From: Synchiropus splendidus
Lineage: Eukaryota; Chordata; Actinopteri; Syngnathiformes; Callionymidae
Assembly: GCF_027744825.2 (NCBI RefSeq)
Contig: NC_071334.1
Coordinates: 40,463,437-40,527,436 of the forward strand
Direction of reading: 5' to 3'
DNA: 64,000 nt
Part shown: piece by piece, positions 24,440 through 36,473 of the stretch
Numbering within the stretch: the first letter of the stretch is position 1
How the letters are laid out: each line of letters starts with the position of its first letter
Notes under the pieces: model-generated
Seen by the model: only the letters and a program-made list of their open reading frames with translations
What the model was told of the DNA's origin: nothing
The model's database searches: none
Translations under genes and position numbers: made by a program

Positions 24440-27400
24440 ACATAAAAGTGTTGATAACTTTCGAAAAACACTTCAGACAGCTTAGATTTGATGTGCACCT
24501 ACTAGAAAGGCCCTTTCTGCTATAGTGGGAGGTTAAAATTTCATGTTCTGAAGCTTCCCTGAAAAGTTATGGCACAATGCACAAAAACGCTTTTCAGCCT
24601 GAGATAAGGTGGGTTTCGGAACGCCAAACATAAAAGTGTTAATAACTTTCGAAAAACACTTCAGACAGCTAAGATTTTATGTGCAACTACTAGAAAGACC
24701 CTTTCTGCTATAGTGGGAGGTTAAAATGTCATGTTCTGAAGCTTCCCTGAAAAGTTATGGCACAATGCACAAAAACGCTTTTCAGCCTGAGATAAGGTGG
24801 GTTTCGGAACGCCAAACATAAAAGTGTTGATAACTTTCGAAAAACACTTCAGACAGCTTAGATTTGATGTGCACCTACTAGAAAGGCCCTTTCTGCTATA
24901 GTGGGAGGTTAAAATTTCATGTTCTGAAGCTTCCCTGAAAAGTTATGGCACAATGCCTAAAAACGCTTTTCAGCCTGAGATAAGGTGGGTTTCGGAACGC
25001 CAAACATAAAAGTGTTAATAACTTTCGAAAAACACTACAGACAGCTTAGATTTGATGTGCAACTACTAGAAAGACCCTTTCTGCTATAGTGGGAGGTTAA
25101 AATTTCATGTTCTGAAGCATCCCTGAAAAGTTATGGCACAATGCGTAAAAACGCTTTTCAGCCTGAGATAAGGTGGGTTTCGGAACGCCAAACATAAAAG
25201 TGTTGATAACTTTCGAAAAACACTTCAGACAGCTTAGATTTGATGTGCACCTACTAGAAAGACCCTTTCTGCTATAGTGGGAGGTTAAAATTTCATGTTC
25301 TGAAGCTTCCCTGAAAAGTTATGCCACAATGCGTAAAAACGCTTTTCAGCCTGAGATAAGGTGGGTTTCGGAACGCCAAACATAAAAGTGTTGATAACTT
25401 TCGAAAAACATTTCAGACAGCTTAGATTTGATGTGCAACTACTAGAAAGACCCTTTCTGCTATAGTGGGAGGTTAAAATTTCATGTTCTGAAGCTTCCCT
25501 GAAAAGTTATGGCACAATGCACAAAAACGCTTTTCAACCTGAGATAAGGTGGGTTTCGGAACGCCAAACATAAAAGTGTTGATAACTTTCGAAAAACACT
25601 TCAGACAGCTTAGATTTGATGTGCACCTACTAGAAAGACCCTTTCTGCTATAGTGGGAGGTTAAAATTTCATGTTCTGAAGCTTCCCTGAAAAGTTATGG
25701 CACAATGCACAAAAACGCTTTTCAGCCTGAGATAAGGTGGGTTTCGGAATGCCAAACATAAACGTGTTAATAACTTTCGAAAAACACTTCAGACAGCTTA
25801 GATTTGATGTGCAACTACTAGAAAGACCCTTTCTGCTATAGTGGGAGGCTAAAATTTCATGTTCTGAAGCCTCCCTGAAAAGTTATGGCACAATGCACAA
25901 AAACGCTTTTCAGCCTGAGATAAGGTGGGTTTCGGAACGCCAAACATAAAAGTGTTGATAACTTTCGAAAAACACTTCAGACAGCTTAGATTTGATGTGC
26001 AACTACTAGAAAGACCCTTTCTGCTATAGTGGGAGGTTAAAATTTCATGTTCTGAAGCTTCCCTGAAAAGTTATGGCACAATGCACAAAAACGCTTTTCA
26101 GCCTGAGATAAGGTGGGTTTCGGAACGCCAAACATAAAAGTGTTGATAACTTTCGAAAAACACTTCAGACAGCTTAGATTAGATGTGCAACTACTAGAAA
26201 GACCCTTTCTGCTATAGTGGGATGTTAAAATTTCACGTTCTGAAGCTTCCCTGAAAAGTTATGGCACAATTCACAAAAACGCTTTTCAGCCTGAGATAAG
26301 GTGGGTTTCGGAACGCCAAACATAAAAGTGTTGATAACTTTCGAAAAACACTTCAAACAGCTTAGATTAGATGTGCAACTACTAGAAAGACCCTTTCTGC
26401 TATAGTGGGATGTTAAAATTTCATGTTCTGAAGCTTCCCTGAAAAGTTATGGCACAATGCACAAAAACGCTTTTCAGCCTGAGATAAGGTGGGTTTCGGA
26501 ACGCCAAACATAAAAGTGTTGATAACTTTCGAAAAACAATTCAGACAGCTTAGATTTGATGTGCAACTACTAGAAAGACCCTTTCTGCTATAGTGGGAGG
26601 TTAAAATTTCATGTTCTGAAGCTTCCCTGAAAAGTTATGGCACAATGCACAAAAACGCTTTTCAGCCTGAGATAAGGTGGGTTTCGGAACGCCAAACATA
26701 AAAGTGTTGATAACTTTCGAAAAACACTTCAGACAGCTTAGATTTGATGTGCACCTACTAGAAAGACCCTTTCTGCTATAGTGGGAGGTTAAAATTTCAT
26801 GTTCTGAAGCTTCCCTGAAAAGTTATGGCACAATGCACAAAAACGCTTTTCAGCCTGAGATAAGGTGGGTTTCGGAACGCCAAACATAAAAGTGTTAATA
26901 ACTTTCGAAATACACTTCAGACAGCTAAGATTTGATGTGCACCTACTAGAAAGACCCTTTCTGCTATAGTGGGAGGTTAAATTTTTATGTTCTGAAGCTT
27001 CCCTGAAAAGTTATGGCACAATGCACAAAAACGCTTTTCAGCCTGAGATAAGGTGGGTTTCGGAACGCCAAACATAAAAGTGTTGATAACTTTCGAAAAA
27101 CAATTCAGACAGCTTAGATTTGATGTGCACTTACTAGAAAGACCCTTTCTGCTATAGTGGGAGGTTAAAATTTCATGTTCTAAAGCTTCCAAGAAAAGTT
27201 ATGGCACAATGCACAAAAACGCTTTTCAGCCTGAGATAAGGTGGGTTTCGGAAGGCCAAACATAAAAGTGTTGATAACTTTCGAAAAACACTTCAGACAG
27301 CTTAGATTTGATGTGCACCTACTAGAAAGACCCTTTCTGCTATAGTGGGAGGTTAAAATTTCATGTTCTGAAGCTTCCCTGAAAAGTTATGCCACAATGC

Positions 27401-28011
27401 GTAAAAACGCTTTTCAGCCTGAGATAAGGTGGGTTTCGGAACGCCAAACATAAAAGTGTTGATAACTTTCGAAAAACACTTCAGACAGCTTAGATTTGAT
27501 GTGCACCTACTAGAAAGACCCTTTCTGCTATAGTGGGAGGCAATAATTTCATGTTCTGAAGCTTCCCTGAAAAGTTATGGCACAATGCACAAAAACGCTT
27601 TTCAGCCTGAGATAAGGTGGGTTTCGGAACGCCAAACATAAAAGTGTTGATAACTTTCGAAAAACACTTCAGACAGCTTAGATTTGATGTGCACCTACTA
27701 GAAAGACCCTTTCTGCTATAGTGGGAGGTTAAAATTTCATGTTCTGAAGCTTCCCTGAAAAGTTATGCCACAATGCGTAAAAACGCTTTTCAGCCTGAGA
27801 TAAGGTGGGTTTCGGAACGCCAAACATAAAAGTGTTGATAACTTTCGTAAAACATTTCAGACAGCTTAGATTTGATGTGCAACTACTAGAAAGACCCTTT
27901 CTGCTATAGTGGGAGGTTAAAATTTCATGTTCTGAAGCTTCCCTGAAAAGTTATGGCACAATGCACAAAAACGCTTTTCAGCCTGAGATAAGGTGGGTTT
28001 CGGAACGCCAA
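24440..28011 (+). repeat. Mixed region, 19 monomers without a clear higher-order unit
   Basis: Monomer types from the left and right domains are interspersed. A CTAAGATTTTATG/AAAATGTC monomer appears near 24670 and GGCAATAATTT near 27540. Two AAACAATTCAG monomers lie near 26535 and 27090. The first monomers with the AAATTTTTATG change occur here (near 26980), a variant amplified farther right. Confidence 0.75.
26132..26507 (+). repeat. Local monomer doublet
   Basis: Two adjacent monomers both carry GCTTAGATTAGATGTGCAAC and GGGATGTTAAAA, a combination I see nowhere else in the window. They differ by TTCACG against TTCATG, TTCAGACAG against TTCAAACAG, and AATTCAC against AATGCAC. This looks like a single-monomer tandem duplication. 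Confidence 0.8.
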
Positions 28012-30267
28012 ACATAAAAGTGTTAATAACTTTCGAAAAACACTTCAGACAGCTAAGATTTGATGTGCAACTACTAGAAAGACCCTTTCTGCTATAGTGG
28101 GAGGTTAAAATTTCATGTTCTGAAGCTTCTCTGAAAAGTTATGGCACAATGCACAAAAACGCTTTTCAGCCTGAGATAAGGTGGGTTTTGGAACGCCAAA
28201 CATAAAAGTGTTGATAACTTTCGAAAAACACTTCAGACAGCTTAGATTTGATGTGCACCTACTAGAAAGACCCTTTCTGCTATAGTGGGAGGTTAAAATT
28301 TCATGTTCTGAAGCTTCCCTGAAAAGTTATACCACAATGCGTAAAAACGCTTTTCAGCCTGAGATAAGGTGGGTTTCGGAACGCCAAGCATAAAAGTGTT
28401 GATAACTTTCGAAAAACACTTCAGACAGCTTAGATTTGATGTGCACCTACTAGAAAGACCCTTTCTGCTATAGTGGGAGGTTAAAATTTCATGTTCTGAA
28501 GCTTCCCTGAAAAGTTATGGCACAATGCACAAAAACGCTTTTCAGCCTGAGATAAGGTGTGTTTCGGAACGCCAAACATAAAAGTGTTGATAACTTTCGA
28601 AAAACACTTCAGACAGCTTAGATTTGATGTGCAACTACTAGAAAGACCCTTTCTGCTATAGTGGGAGGTTAACATTTCATGTTCTGAAGCTTCCCTGAAA
28701 AGTTATGGCACAATGCGTGAAAACGCTTTTCAGCCTGAGATAAGGTGGGTTTCAGAACGCCAAACATAAAAGTGTTGATAACTTTCGAAAAACACTTCAG
28801 ACAGCTTAGATTTGATGTGCAACTACTAGAAAGACCCTTTCTGCTATAGTGGGAGGTTAAAATTTCATGTTCTGAAGCTTCCCTGAAAAGTTATGGCACA
28901 ATGCGTGAAAAGGTTTTTCAGTCTGCGATAAGGTGGGTTTCGGAACGCCAAACATAAAAGTGTTGATAACTTTCGAAAAACACTTCAGACAGCTTAGATT
29001 TGATGTGCACCTACTAGAAAGGCCCTTTCTGCTATAGTGGGAGGTTAAAATTTCATGTTCTGAAGCTTCCCAGAAAAGTTATGGCACAATGCACAAAAAC
29101 GCTTTTCAGCCTGAGATAAGGTGGGTTTCGGAACGCCAAACATAAAAGTGTTGATAACTTTCGAAAAACACTTCAGACAGCTTAGATTTGATGTGCACCT
29201 ACTAGAAAGACCCTTTCTGCTATAGTGGGAGGTTAAAATTTCATGTTCTGAAGCTTCCCTGAAAAGTTATGGCACAATGCACAAAAACGCTTTTCAGCCT
29301 GAGATAAGGTGGGTTTCGGAACGCCAAACTTAAAAGTGTTGATAACTTTCGAAAAACACTTCAGACAGCTTAGATTTGATGTGCAACTACTAGAAAGACC
29401 CTTTCTGCTATAGTGGGAGGTTAAAATTTCATGTTCTGAAGCTTCCCTGAAAAGTTATGGCACAATGCGTGAAAAGGTTTTTCAGTCTGCGATAAGGTGG
29501 GTTTCGGAACGCCAAACATAAAAGTGTTGATAACTTTCGAAAAACACTTCAGACAGCTTAGATTTGATGTGCACCTACTAGAAAGACCCTTTCTGCTATA
29601 GTGGGAGGTTAAAATTTCATGTTCTGAAGCTTCCCTGAAAAGTTATGCCACAATGCGTAAAAACGCTTTTCAGCCTGAGGTAAGGTGGGTTTCGGAACGC
29701 CAAACATAAAAGTGTTGATAACTTTCGAAAAACACTTCAGACAGCTTAGATTTGATGTGCAACTACCAGAAAGACCCTTTCTGCTATAGTGGGAGGTTAA
29801 AATTTCATGTTCTGAAGCTTCCCTGAAAAGTTATGGCACAATGCACAAAAACGCTTTTCAGCCTGAGATAAGGTGGGTTTCGGAACGCCAAACATAAAAG
29901 TGTTGATAACTTTCGAAAAACACTTCAGACAGCTTAGATTTGATGTGCACCTACTAGAAAGGCCCTTTCTGCTATAGTGGGAGGTTAAAATTTCATGTTC
30001 TGAAGCTTCCCTGAAAAGTTATGGCACAATGCACAAAAACGCTTTTCAGCCTGAGATAAGGTGGGTTTCGGAACGCCAAACATAAAAGTGTTGATAACTT
30101 TCGAAAAACTCTTCAGACAGCTTAGATTTGATGTGCACCTACTAGAAAGGCCCTTTCTGCTATAGTGGGAGGTTAAAATTTCATGTTCTGAAGCGTCCCT
30201 GAAAAGTTATGGCACAATGCGTAAAAACGCTTTTCAGCCTGAGATAAGGTGGGTTTCGGAACGCCAA

Positions 30268-30456
30268 ACATAAAAGTGTTAATAACTTTCGAAAAACACT
30301 TCAGACAGCTAAGATTTTATGTGCAACTACTAGAAAGACCCTTTCTGCTATAGTGGGAGGTTAAAATGTCATGTTCTGAAGCTTCCCTGAAAAGTTATGG
30401 CACAATGCAAAAAAAACGCTTTTCAGCCTGAGATAAGGTGGGTTTCGGAACGCCAA
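30268..30456 (+). repeat. 189-bp monomer with A8 insertion, copy 1
   Basis: TGCAAAAAAAACGC (eight A) replaces TGCACAAAAACGC near 30410, a gain of one base. The monomer is otherwise of the CTAAGATTTTATG/AAAATGTC type. Three other monomers (32713, 38918, 41175) have the same insertion in the same flanking series, so one mutation was copied three times. Confidence 0.95.
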
Positions 30457-32712
30457 ACATAAAAGTGTTAATAACTTTCGAAAAACACTTCAGACAGCTT
30501 AGATTTGATGAGCACCTACTAGAAAGACCCTTTCTGCTATAGTGGGAGGTTAAAATTTCATGTTCTAAAGCGTCCCTGAAAAGTTATGGCACAATGCGTA
30601 AAAACGCTTTTCAGCCTGAGATAAGGTGGGTTTCGGAACGCCAAACATAAAAGTGTTAATAACTTTCGAAAAACACTTCAGACAGCTAAGATTTTATGTG
30701 CAACTACTAGAAAGACCCTTTCTGCTATAGTGGGAGGTTAAAATGTCATGTTCTGAAGCTTCCCTGAAAAGTTATGGCACAATGCACAAAAACGCCTTTC
30801 AGCCTGAGATAAGGTGGGTTTCGGAACGCCAAACATAAAAGTGTTAATAACTTTCGAAAAACACTTCAGACAGCTTAGATTTGATGTGCACCTAATAGAA
30901 AGACCCTTTCTGCTATAGTGGGAGGTTAAAATTTCATGTTCTGAAGCTTCCCTGAAAAGTTATGGCACAATGCACAAAAACGCTTTTCAGCCTGAGATAA
31001 GGTGGGTTTCGGAACGCCAAACATAAAAGTGTTGATAACTTTCGAAAAACACTTCAGACAGCTTAGATTTGATGTGCACCTACTAGAAAGGCCCTTTCTG
31101 CTATAGTGCGAGGTTAAAATTTCATGTTCTGAAGCTTCCCTGAAAAGTTATGGCACAATGCGTAAAACCGCTTTTCGGCCTGAGATAAGGTGGGTTTCGG
31201 AACGCCAAACATAAAAGTGTTGATAACTTTCGAAAAACACTTCAGACAGCTTAGATTTGATGTGCACCTACTAGAAAGACCCTTTCTGCTATAGTGGGAG
31301 GTTACAATTTCATGTTCTGAAGCTTCCCTGAAAAGTTATGGCACAATGCACAAAAACGCTTTTCAGCCTGAGATAAGGTGTGTTTCGAAACGCCAAACAT
31401 AAAAGTGTTGATAACTTTCGAAAAACACTTCAGACAGCTTAGATTTGATGTGCACCTACTAGAAAGACCCTTTCTGCTATAGTGGGAGGTTAACATTTCA
31501 TGTTCTGAAGCTTCCCTGAAAAGTTATGGCACAATGCGTGAAAACGCTTTTCAGCCTGAGATAAGGTGGGTTTCAGAACGCCAAACATAAAAGTGTTGAT
31601 AACTTTCGAAAAACACTTCAGACAGCTTAGATTTGATGTGCACCTACTAGAAAGGCCCTTTCTGCTATAGTGGGAGGTTAAAATTTCATGTTCTGAAGCT
31701 TCCCTGAAAAGTTATGGCACAATGCACAAAAACGCTTTTCAGCCTGAGATAAGGTGGGTTTCGGAACGCCAAACATAAAAGTGTTGATAACTTTCGAAAA
31801 ACACTTCAGACAGCTTAGATTTGATGTGCAACTACTAGAAAGACCCTTTCTGCTATAGTGGGAGGCAATAATTTCATGTTCTGAAGCTTCCCTGAAAAGT
31901 TATGGCAAAATGCACAAAAACGCTTTTCAGCCTGAAATAAGGTGGGTTTCGGAACGCCAAACATAAAAGTGTTGATAACTTTCGAAAAACACTTCAGACA
32001 GGTTAGATTTGATGTGCACCTACTAGAAAGACCCTTTCTGCTATAGTGGGAGGTTAAAATTTCATGTTCTGAAGCTTCCCTGAAAAGTTATGCCACAATG
32101 CACAAAAACGCTTTTCAGCCTGAGTTAAGGTGTGTTTCGGAACGCCAAACATAAAAGTGTTGATAACTTTCGAAAAACACTTCAGACAGGTTAGATTTGA
32201 TGTGCACCTACTAGAAAGACCCTTTCTGCTATAGTGGGAGGTTAAAATTTCATGTTCTGAAGCTTCCCTGAAAAGTTATGCCACAATGCACAAAAACGCT
32301 TTTCAGCCTGAGTTAAGCTGTGTTTCGGAACGCCAAACATAAAAGTGTTGATAACTTTCGAAAAACACTTCAGACAGCTTAGATTTGATGTGCAACTACT
32401 AGAAAGACCCTTTCTGCTATAGTGGGAGGTTAAAATTTCATGTTCTGAAGCTTCCCTGAAAAGTTAAGGCACAATGCACAAAAACGCTTTTCAGCCTGAG
32501 ATAAGGTGGGTTTCGGAACGCCAAACATAAAAGTGTTAATAACTTTCGAAAAACAATTCAGACAGCTAAGATTTGATGTGCACCTACTAGAAAGACCATT
32601 TCTGCTATAGTGGGAGGTTAAATTTTTATGTTCTGAAGCTTCCCTGAAAAGTTATGGCACAATGCACAAAAACGCTTTTTAGCCTGAGATAAGGTGGGTT
32701 TCGGAACGCCAA
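30268..32712 (+). repeat. Nested 13-monomer unit A (2445 bp)
   Basis: It starts with the A8 monomer, followed by GATGAGCACC/GCGTCCC, CTAAGATTTTATG with GCCTTTCAG, CCTAATAG, GTGCGAGG with AAAACCGC, a GTGTGTTTCGAAACG monomer, GTTAACATTTC, AAAGGCCC, GGCAATAATTT with GGCAAAATG, two CAGGTTAG monomers, a plain one and an AAATTTTTATG one. The first nine monomers are repeated at 32713-34405. Confidence 0.88.
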
Positions 32713-32901
32713 ACATAAAAGTGTTAATAACTTTCGAAAAACACTTCAGACAGCTAAGATTTTATGTGCAACTACTAGAAAGACCCTTTCTGCTATAGTG
32801 GGAGGTTAAAATGTCATGTTCTGAAGCTTCCCTGAAAAGTTATGGCACAATGCAAAAAAAACGCTTTTCAGCCTGAGATAAGGTGGGTTTCGGAACGCCA
32901 A
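32713..32901 (+). repeat. 189-bp monomer with A8 insertion, copy 2
   Basis: It carries the same one-base gain as the monomer at 30268, located near 32855, and opens the second nested unit. Confidence 0.95.
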
Positions 32902-34405
32902 ACATAAAAGTGTTAATAACTTTCGAAAAACACTTCAGACAGCTTAGATTTGATGAGCACCTACTAGAAAGACCCTTTCTGCTATAGTGGGAGGTTAAAA
33001 TTTCATGTTCTAAAGCGTCCCTGAAAAGTTATGGCACAATGCGTAAAAACGCTTTTCAGCCTGAGATAAGGTGGGTTTCGGAACGCCAAACATAAAAGTG
33101 TTAATAACTTTCGAAAAACACTTCAGACAGCTAAGATTTTATGTGCAACTACTAGAAAGACCCTTTCTGCTATAGTGGGAGGTTAAAATGTCATGTTCTG
33201 AAGCTTCCCTGAAAAGTTATGGCACAATGCACAAAAACGCCTTTCAGCCTGAGATAAGGTGGGTTTCGGAACGCCAAACATAAAAGTGTTAATAACTTTC
33301 GAAAAACACTTCAGACAGCTTAGATTTGATGTGCACCTAATAGAAAGACCCTTTCTGCTATAGTGGGAGGTTAAAATTTCATGTTCTGAAGCTTCCCTGA
33401 AAAGTTATGGCACAATGCACAAAAACGCTTTTCAGCCTGAGATAAGGTGGGTTTCGGAACGCCAAACATAAAAGTGTTGATAACTTTCGAAAAACACTTC
33501 AGACAGCTTAGATTTGATGTGCACCTACTAGAAAGGCCCTTTCTGCTATAGTGCGAGGTTAAAATTTCATGTTCTGAAGCTTCCCTGAAAAGTTATGGCA
33601 CAATGCGTAAAACCGCTTTTCGGCCTGAGATAAGGTGGGTTTCGGAACGCCAAACATAAAAGTGTTGATAACTTTCGAAAAACACTTCAGACAGCTTAGA
33701 TTTGATGTGCACCTACTAGAAAGACCCTTTCTGCTATAGTGGGAGGTTAAAATTTCATGTTCTGAAGCTTCCCTGAAAAGTTATGGCACAATGCACAAAA
33801 ACGCTTTTCAGCCTGAGATAAGGTGTGTTTCGAAACGCCAAACATAAAAGTGTTGATAACTTTCGAAAAACACTTCAGACAGCTTAGATTTGATGTGCAC
33901 CTACTAGAAAGACCCTTTCTGCTATAGTGGGAGGTTAACATTTCATGTTCTGAAGCATCCCTGAAAAGTTATGGCACAATGCGTGAAAACGCTTTTCAGC
34001 CTGAGATAAGGTGGGTTTCAGAACGCCAAACATAAAAGTGTTGATAACTTTCGAAAAACACTTCAGACAGCTTAGATTTGATGTGCACCTACTAGAAAGG
34101 CCCTTTCTGCTATAGTGGGAGGTTAAAATTTCATGTTCTGAAGCTTCCCTGAAAAGTTATGGCACAATGCACAAAAACGCTTTTCAGCCTGAGATAAGGT
34201 GGGTTTCGGAACGCCAAACATAAAAGTGTTGATAACTTTCGAAAAACACTTCAGACAGCTTAGATTTGATGTGCAACTACTAGAAAGACCCTTTCTGCTA
34301 TAGTGGGAGGCAATAATTTCATGTTCTGAAGCTTCCCTGAAAAGTTATGGCAAAATGCACAAAAACGCTTTTCAGCCTGAAATAAGGTGGGTTTCGGAAC
34401 GCCAA
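32713..34405 (+). repeat. Nested unit B, 9 monomers matching unit A
   Basis: It repeats 30268-31960 almost exactly. It has GAAGCATCCC near 33955 where unit A has GAAGCTTCCC, and TTAAAATTTC where unit A has TTACAATTTC (31302). After the GGCAATAATTT monomer the sequence moves to a GCGTCCC monomer with AAAAGCGCTTTT instead of CAGGTTAG, which fixes the right breakpoint at about 34405. Confidence 0.85.
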
Positions 34406-34548
34406 ACATAAAAGTGTTGATAACTTTCGAAAAACACTTCAGACAGCTTAGATTTGATGTGCACCTACTAGAAAGACCCTTTCTGCTATAGTGGGAGGTT
34501 AAAATTTCATGTTCTGAAGCGTCCCTGAAAAGTTATGCCACAATGCGT

Positions 34549-34560
34549 AAAAGCGCTTTT
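34549..34560. other. Perfect 12-bp palindrome AAAAGCGCTTTT
   Basis: A single A-to-G change turns the usual AAAAACGCTTTT into a perfect palindrome. The same form occurs at 42823-42834, 47898-47909 and 50904-50915, always with TTATGCCACAATGCG on its left and usually GATAATGTGGG on its right. It is a lineage marker. Confidence 0.85.
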
Positions 34561-35345
34561 CAGCCTGAGATAATGTGGGTTTCGGAACGCCAAACATAAA
34601 ATTGTTAATAACTTTCGAAAAACACTTCAGACAGCTAAGATTTTATGTGCACCTACTAGAAAGACCCTTTCTGCTATAGTGGGAGGTTAAAATTTCATGT
34701 TCTGAAGCTTCCCTGAAAAGTTATGGCACAATGCACAAAAACGCTTTTCAGCCTGAGTTAAGGTGTGTTTCGGAACGCCAAACATAAAAGTGTTGATAAC
34801 TTTCGAAAAACACTTCAGACAGCTTAGATTTGATGTGCAACTACTAGAAAGACCCTTTCTGCTATAGTGGGAGGTTAAAATTTCATGTTCTGAAGCTTCC
34901 CTGAAAAGTTATGGCACAATGCACAAAAACGCTTTTCAGCCTGAGATAAGGTGGGTTTCGGAACGCCAAACATAAAAGTGTTGATAACTTTCGAAAAACA
35001 CTTCAGACAGCTTAGATTTGATGTGCACCTACTAGAAAGACCCTTTCTGCTATAGTGGGAGGTTAAAATTTCATGTTCTGAAGCTTCCCTGAAAAGTTAT
35101 GGCACAATGCACAAAAACGCTTTTCAGCCTGAGATAAGGTGGGTTTCGGAACGCCAAACATAAAAGTGTTAATAACTTTCGAAAAACAATTCAGACAGCT
35201 AAGATTTGATGTGCACCTACTAGAAAGACCCTTTCTGCGATAGTGGGAGGTTAAATTTTTATGTTCTGAAGCTTCCCTGAAAAGTTATGGCACAATGCAC
35301 AAAAACGCTTTTCAGCCTGAGATAAGGTGGGTTTCGGAACGCCAA

Positions 35346-35533
35346 ACATAAAAGTGTTGATAACTTTCGAAAAACACTTCAGACAGCTTAGATTTGATGT
35401 GCACCTACTAGAAAGACCCTTTCTGCTATAGTGGGAGGTTAAAATTTCATGTTCTGAAGCTTCCCTGAAAAGTTATGGCACAATGCACAAAAACGCTTTT
35501 CAGCCTGAGATAAGGTGGGTTTCGGAACGCCAA
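35346..35533 (+). repeat. Representative consensus monomer
   Basis: This monomer carries the commonest base at essentially every position and serves as the reference for numbering (monomer position n = window position 35345+n). Landmarks are an 8-bp palindrome GAAGCTTC at 111-118 (contains a HindIII site), TTCGAA at 21-26, GTGCAC at 54-59, A-tracts at 5-8, 25-29, 96-99, 123-126 and 144-148, and CpGs at 23, 149, 178 and 183. Variants with GCGTCCC, GCGTGCC or GCTACCC at 114-120 lose the HindIII site; variants with GTGCAAC at 54-60 lose GTGCAC. These differences predict the ladder seen on digestion. Confidence 0.9.
35360..35476. other. Large imperfect dyad of the monomer
   Basis: Shown for the reference monomer but present in nearly all. 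Monomer positions 15-131 fold about a centre at 72: ATAACTTT (15-22) with AAAGTTAT (124-131), CTTCAGA (32-38) with TCTGAAG (108-114), 47-52 with 94-100 (one bulge and one G-T), 57-64 with 85-92 (one mismatch and one G-T), and AGAAAG (65-70) with CTTTCT (74-79) around a 3-base loop. The 8-, 7- and 6-bp stems are perfect. The complementarity is directly visible; cruciform formation or protein recognition is inference. Confidence 0.75.
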
Positions 35534-35545
35534 ACATAAAAGTGT
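35493..35545. other. Small dyad across the monomer junction
   Basis: The rest of the monomer holds a second symmetry centred near position 178. Outer arms are ACGCTTTT (148-155) and AAAAGTGT (5-12 of the next monomer), complementary except for one G-T. The inner arms TGGGTT (171-176) and AACGCCA (181-187) pair with one bulged G around the loop TCGG. It alternates with the large dyad, giving two symmetry axes per 188 bp about 106 and 82 bp apart. It is weaker than the large dyad and could be partly chance. Confidence 0.5.
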
Positions 35546-36473
35546 TGATAACTTTCGAAAAACACTTCAGACAGCTTAGATTTGATGTGCACCTACTAGA
35601 AAGGCCCTTTCTGCTATAGTGGGAGGTTAAAATTTCATGTTCTGAAGCTTCCCTGAAGAGTTATGGCACAATGCACAAAAACGCTTTTCAGCCTGAGATA
35701 AGGTGGGTTTCGGAACGCCAAACATAAAAGTGTTGATAACTTTCGAAAAACACTTCAGACAGCTTAGATTTGATGTGCACCTACTAGAAAGACCCTTTCT
35801 GCTATAGTGGGAGGTTAAAATTTCATGTTCTGAAGCGTCCCTGAAAAGTTATGGCACAATGCGTGAAAACGCTTTTCAGCCTGAGATAAGGTGGGTTTCG
35901 GAACGCCAAACATAAAAGTGTTAATAACTTTCGAAAAACACTTCAGACAGCTAAGATTTTATGTGCAACTACTAGAAAGACCCTTTCTGCTATAGTGGGA
36001 GGTTAAAATGTCATGTTCTGAAGCTTCCCTGAAAAGTTATGGCACAATGCACAAAAACGCTTTTCAGCCTGAGATAAGGTGGGTTTCGGAACGCCAAACA
36101 TAAAAGTGTTAATAACTTTCGAAAAACACTTCAGACAGCTTAGATTTGATGAGCACCTACTAGAAAGACCCTTTCTGCTATAGTGGGAGGTTAAAATGTC
36201 ATGTTCTGAAGCGTCCCTGAAAAGTTATGGCACAATGCGTAAAAACGGTTTTCAGCCTGAGATAAGGTGGGTTTCGGAACGCCAAACATAAAAGTGTTAA
36301 TAACTTTCGAAAAACACTTCAGACAGCTAAGATTTTATGTGCAACTACTAGAAAGACCCTTTCTGCTATAGTGGGAGGTTAAAATGTCATGTTCTGAAGC
36401 TTCCCTGAAAAGTTATGGCACAATGCACAAAAACGCCTTTCAGCCTGAGATAATGTGGGTTTCGGAACGCCAA
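35534..36473 (+). repeat. 5-monomer CTGAAGAG block, copy 1 of 6
   Basis: The order is AAAGGCCC with CTGAAGAGTTATGG; GCGTCCC with TGCGTGAAAACG; CTAAGATTTTATG with AAAATGTC; GATGAGCACC with AACGGTTTTC; CTAAGATTTTATG with GCCTTTCAG. Similar blocks start at 43808, 44748, 55836, 57340 and 59220. Confidence 0.82.

Noticed and set aside
28481..28675. Minus-strand open frames of 64 codons near 28481, 31302, 33747, 37131, 39952 and 42209
   Set aside because: Each gains an ATG from one change (TTAAAATTTC to TTAACATTTC) in a lineage copied by duplication. The frame runs across a monomer junction and ends in the next monomer. A non-coding satellite predicts this; frame is not conserved because 188 leaves remainder 2 on division by 3.
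35346..35360. TATA-like promoter in ACATAAAAG
   Set aside because: An A+T-rich match repeated 340 times without any downstream gene or start signal is not evidence of a promoter. Satellite transcription is possible but cannot be read from this sequence.
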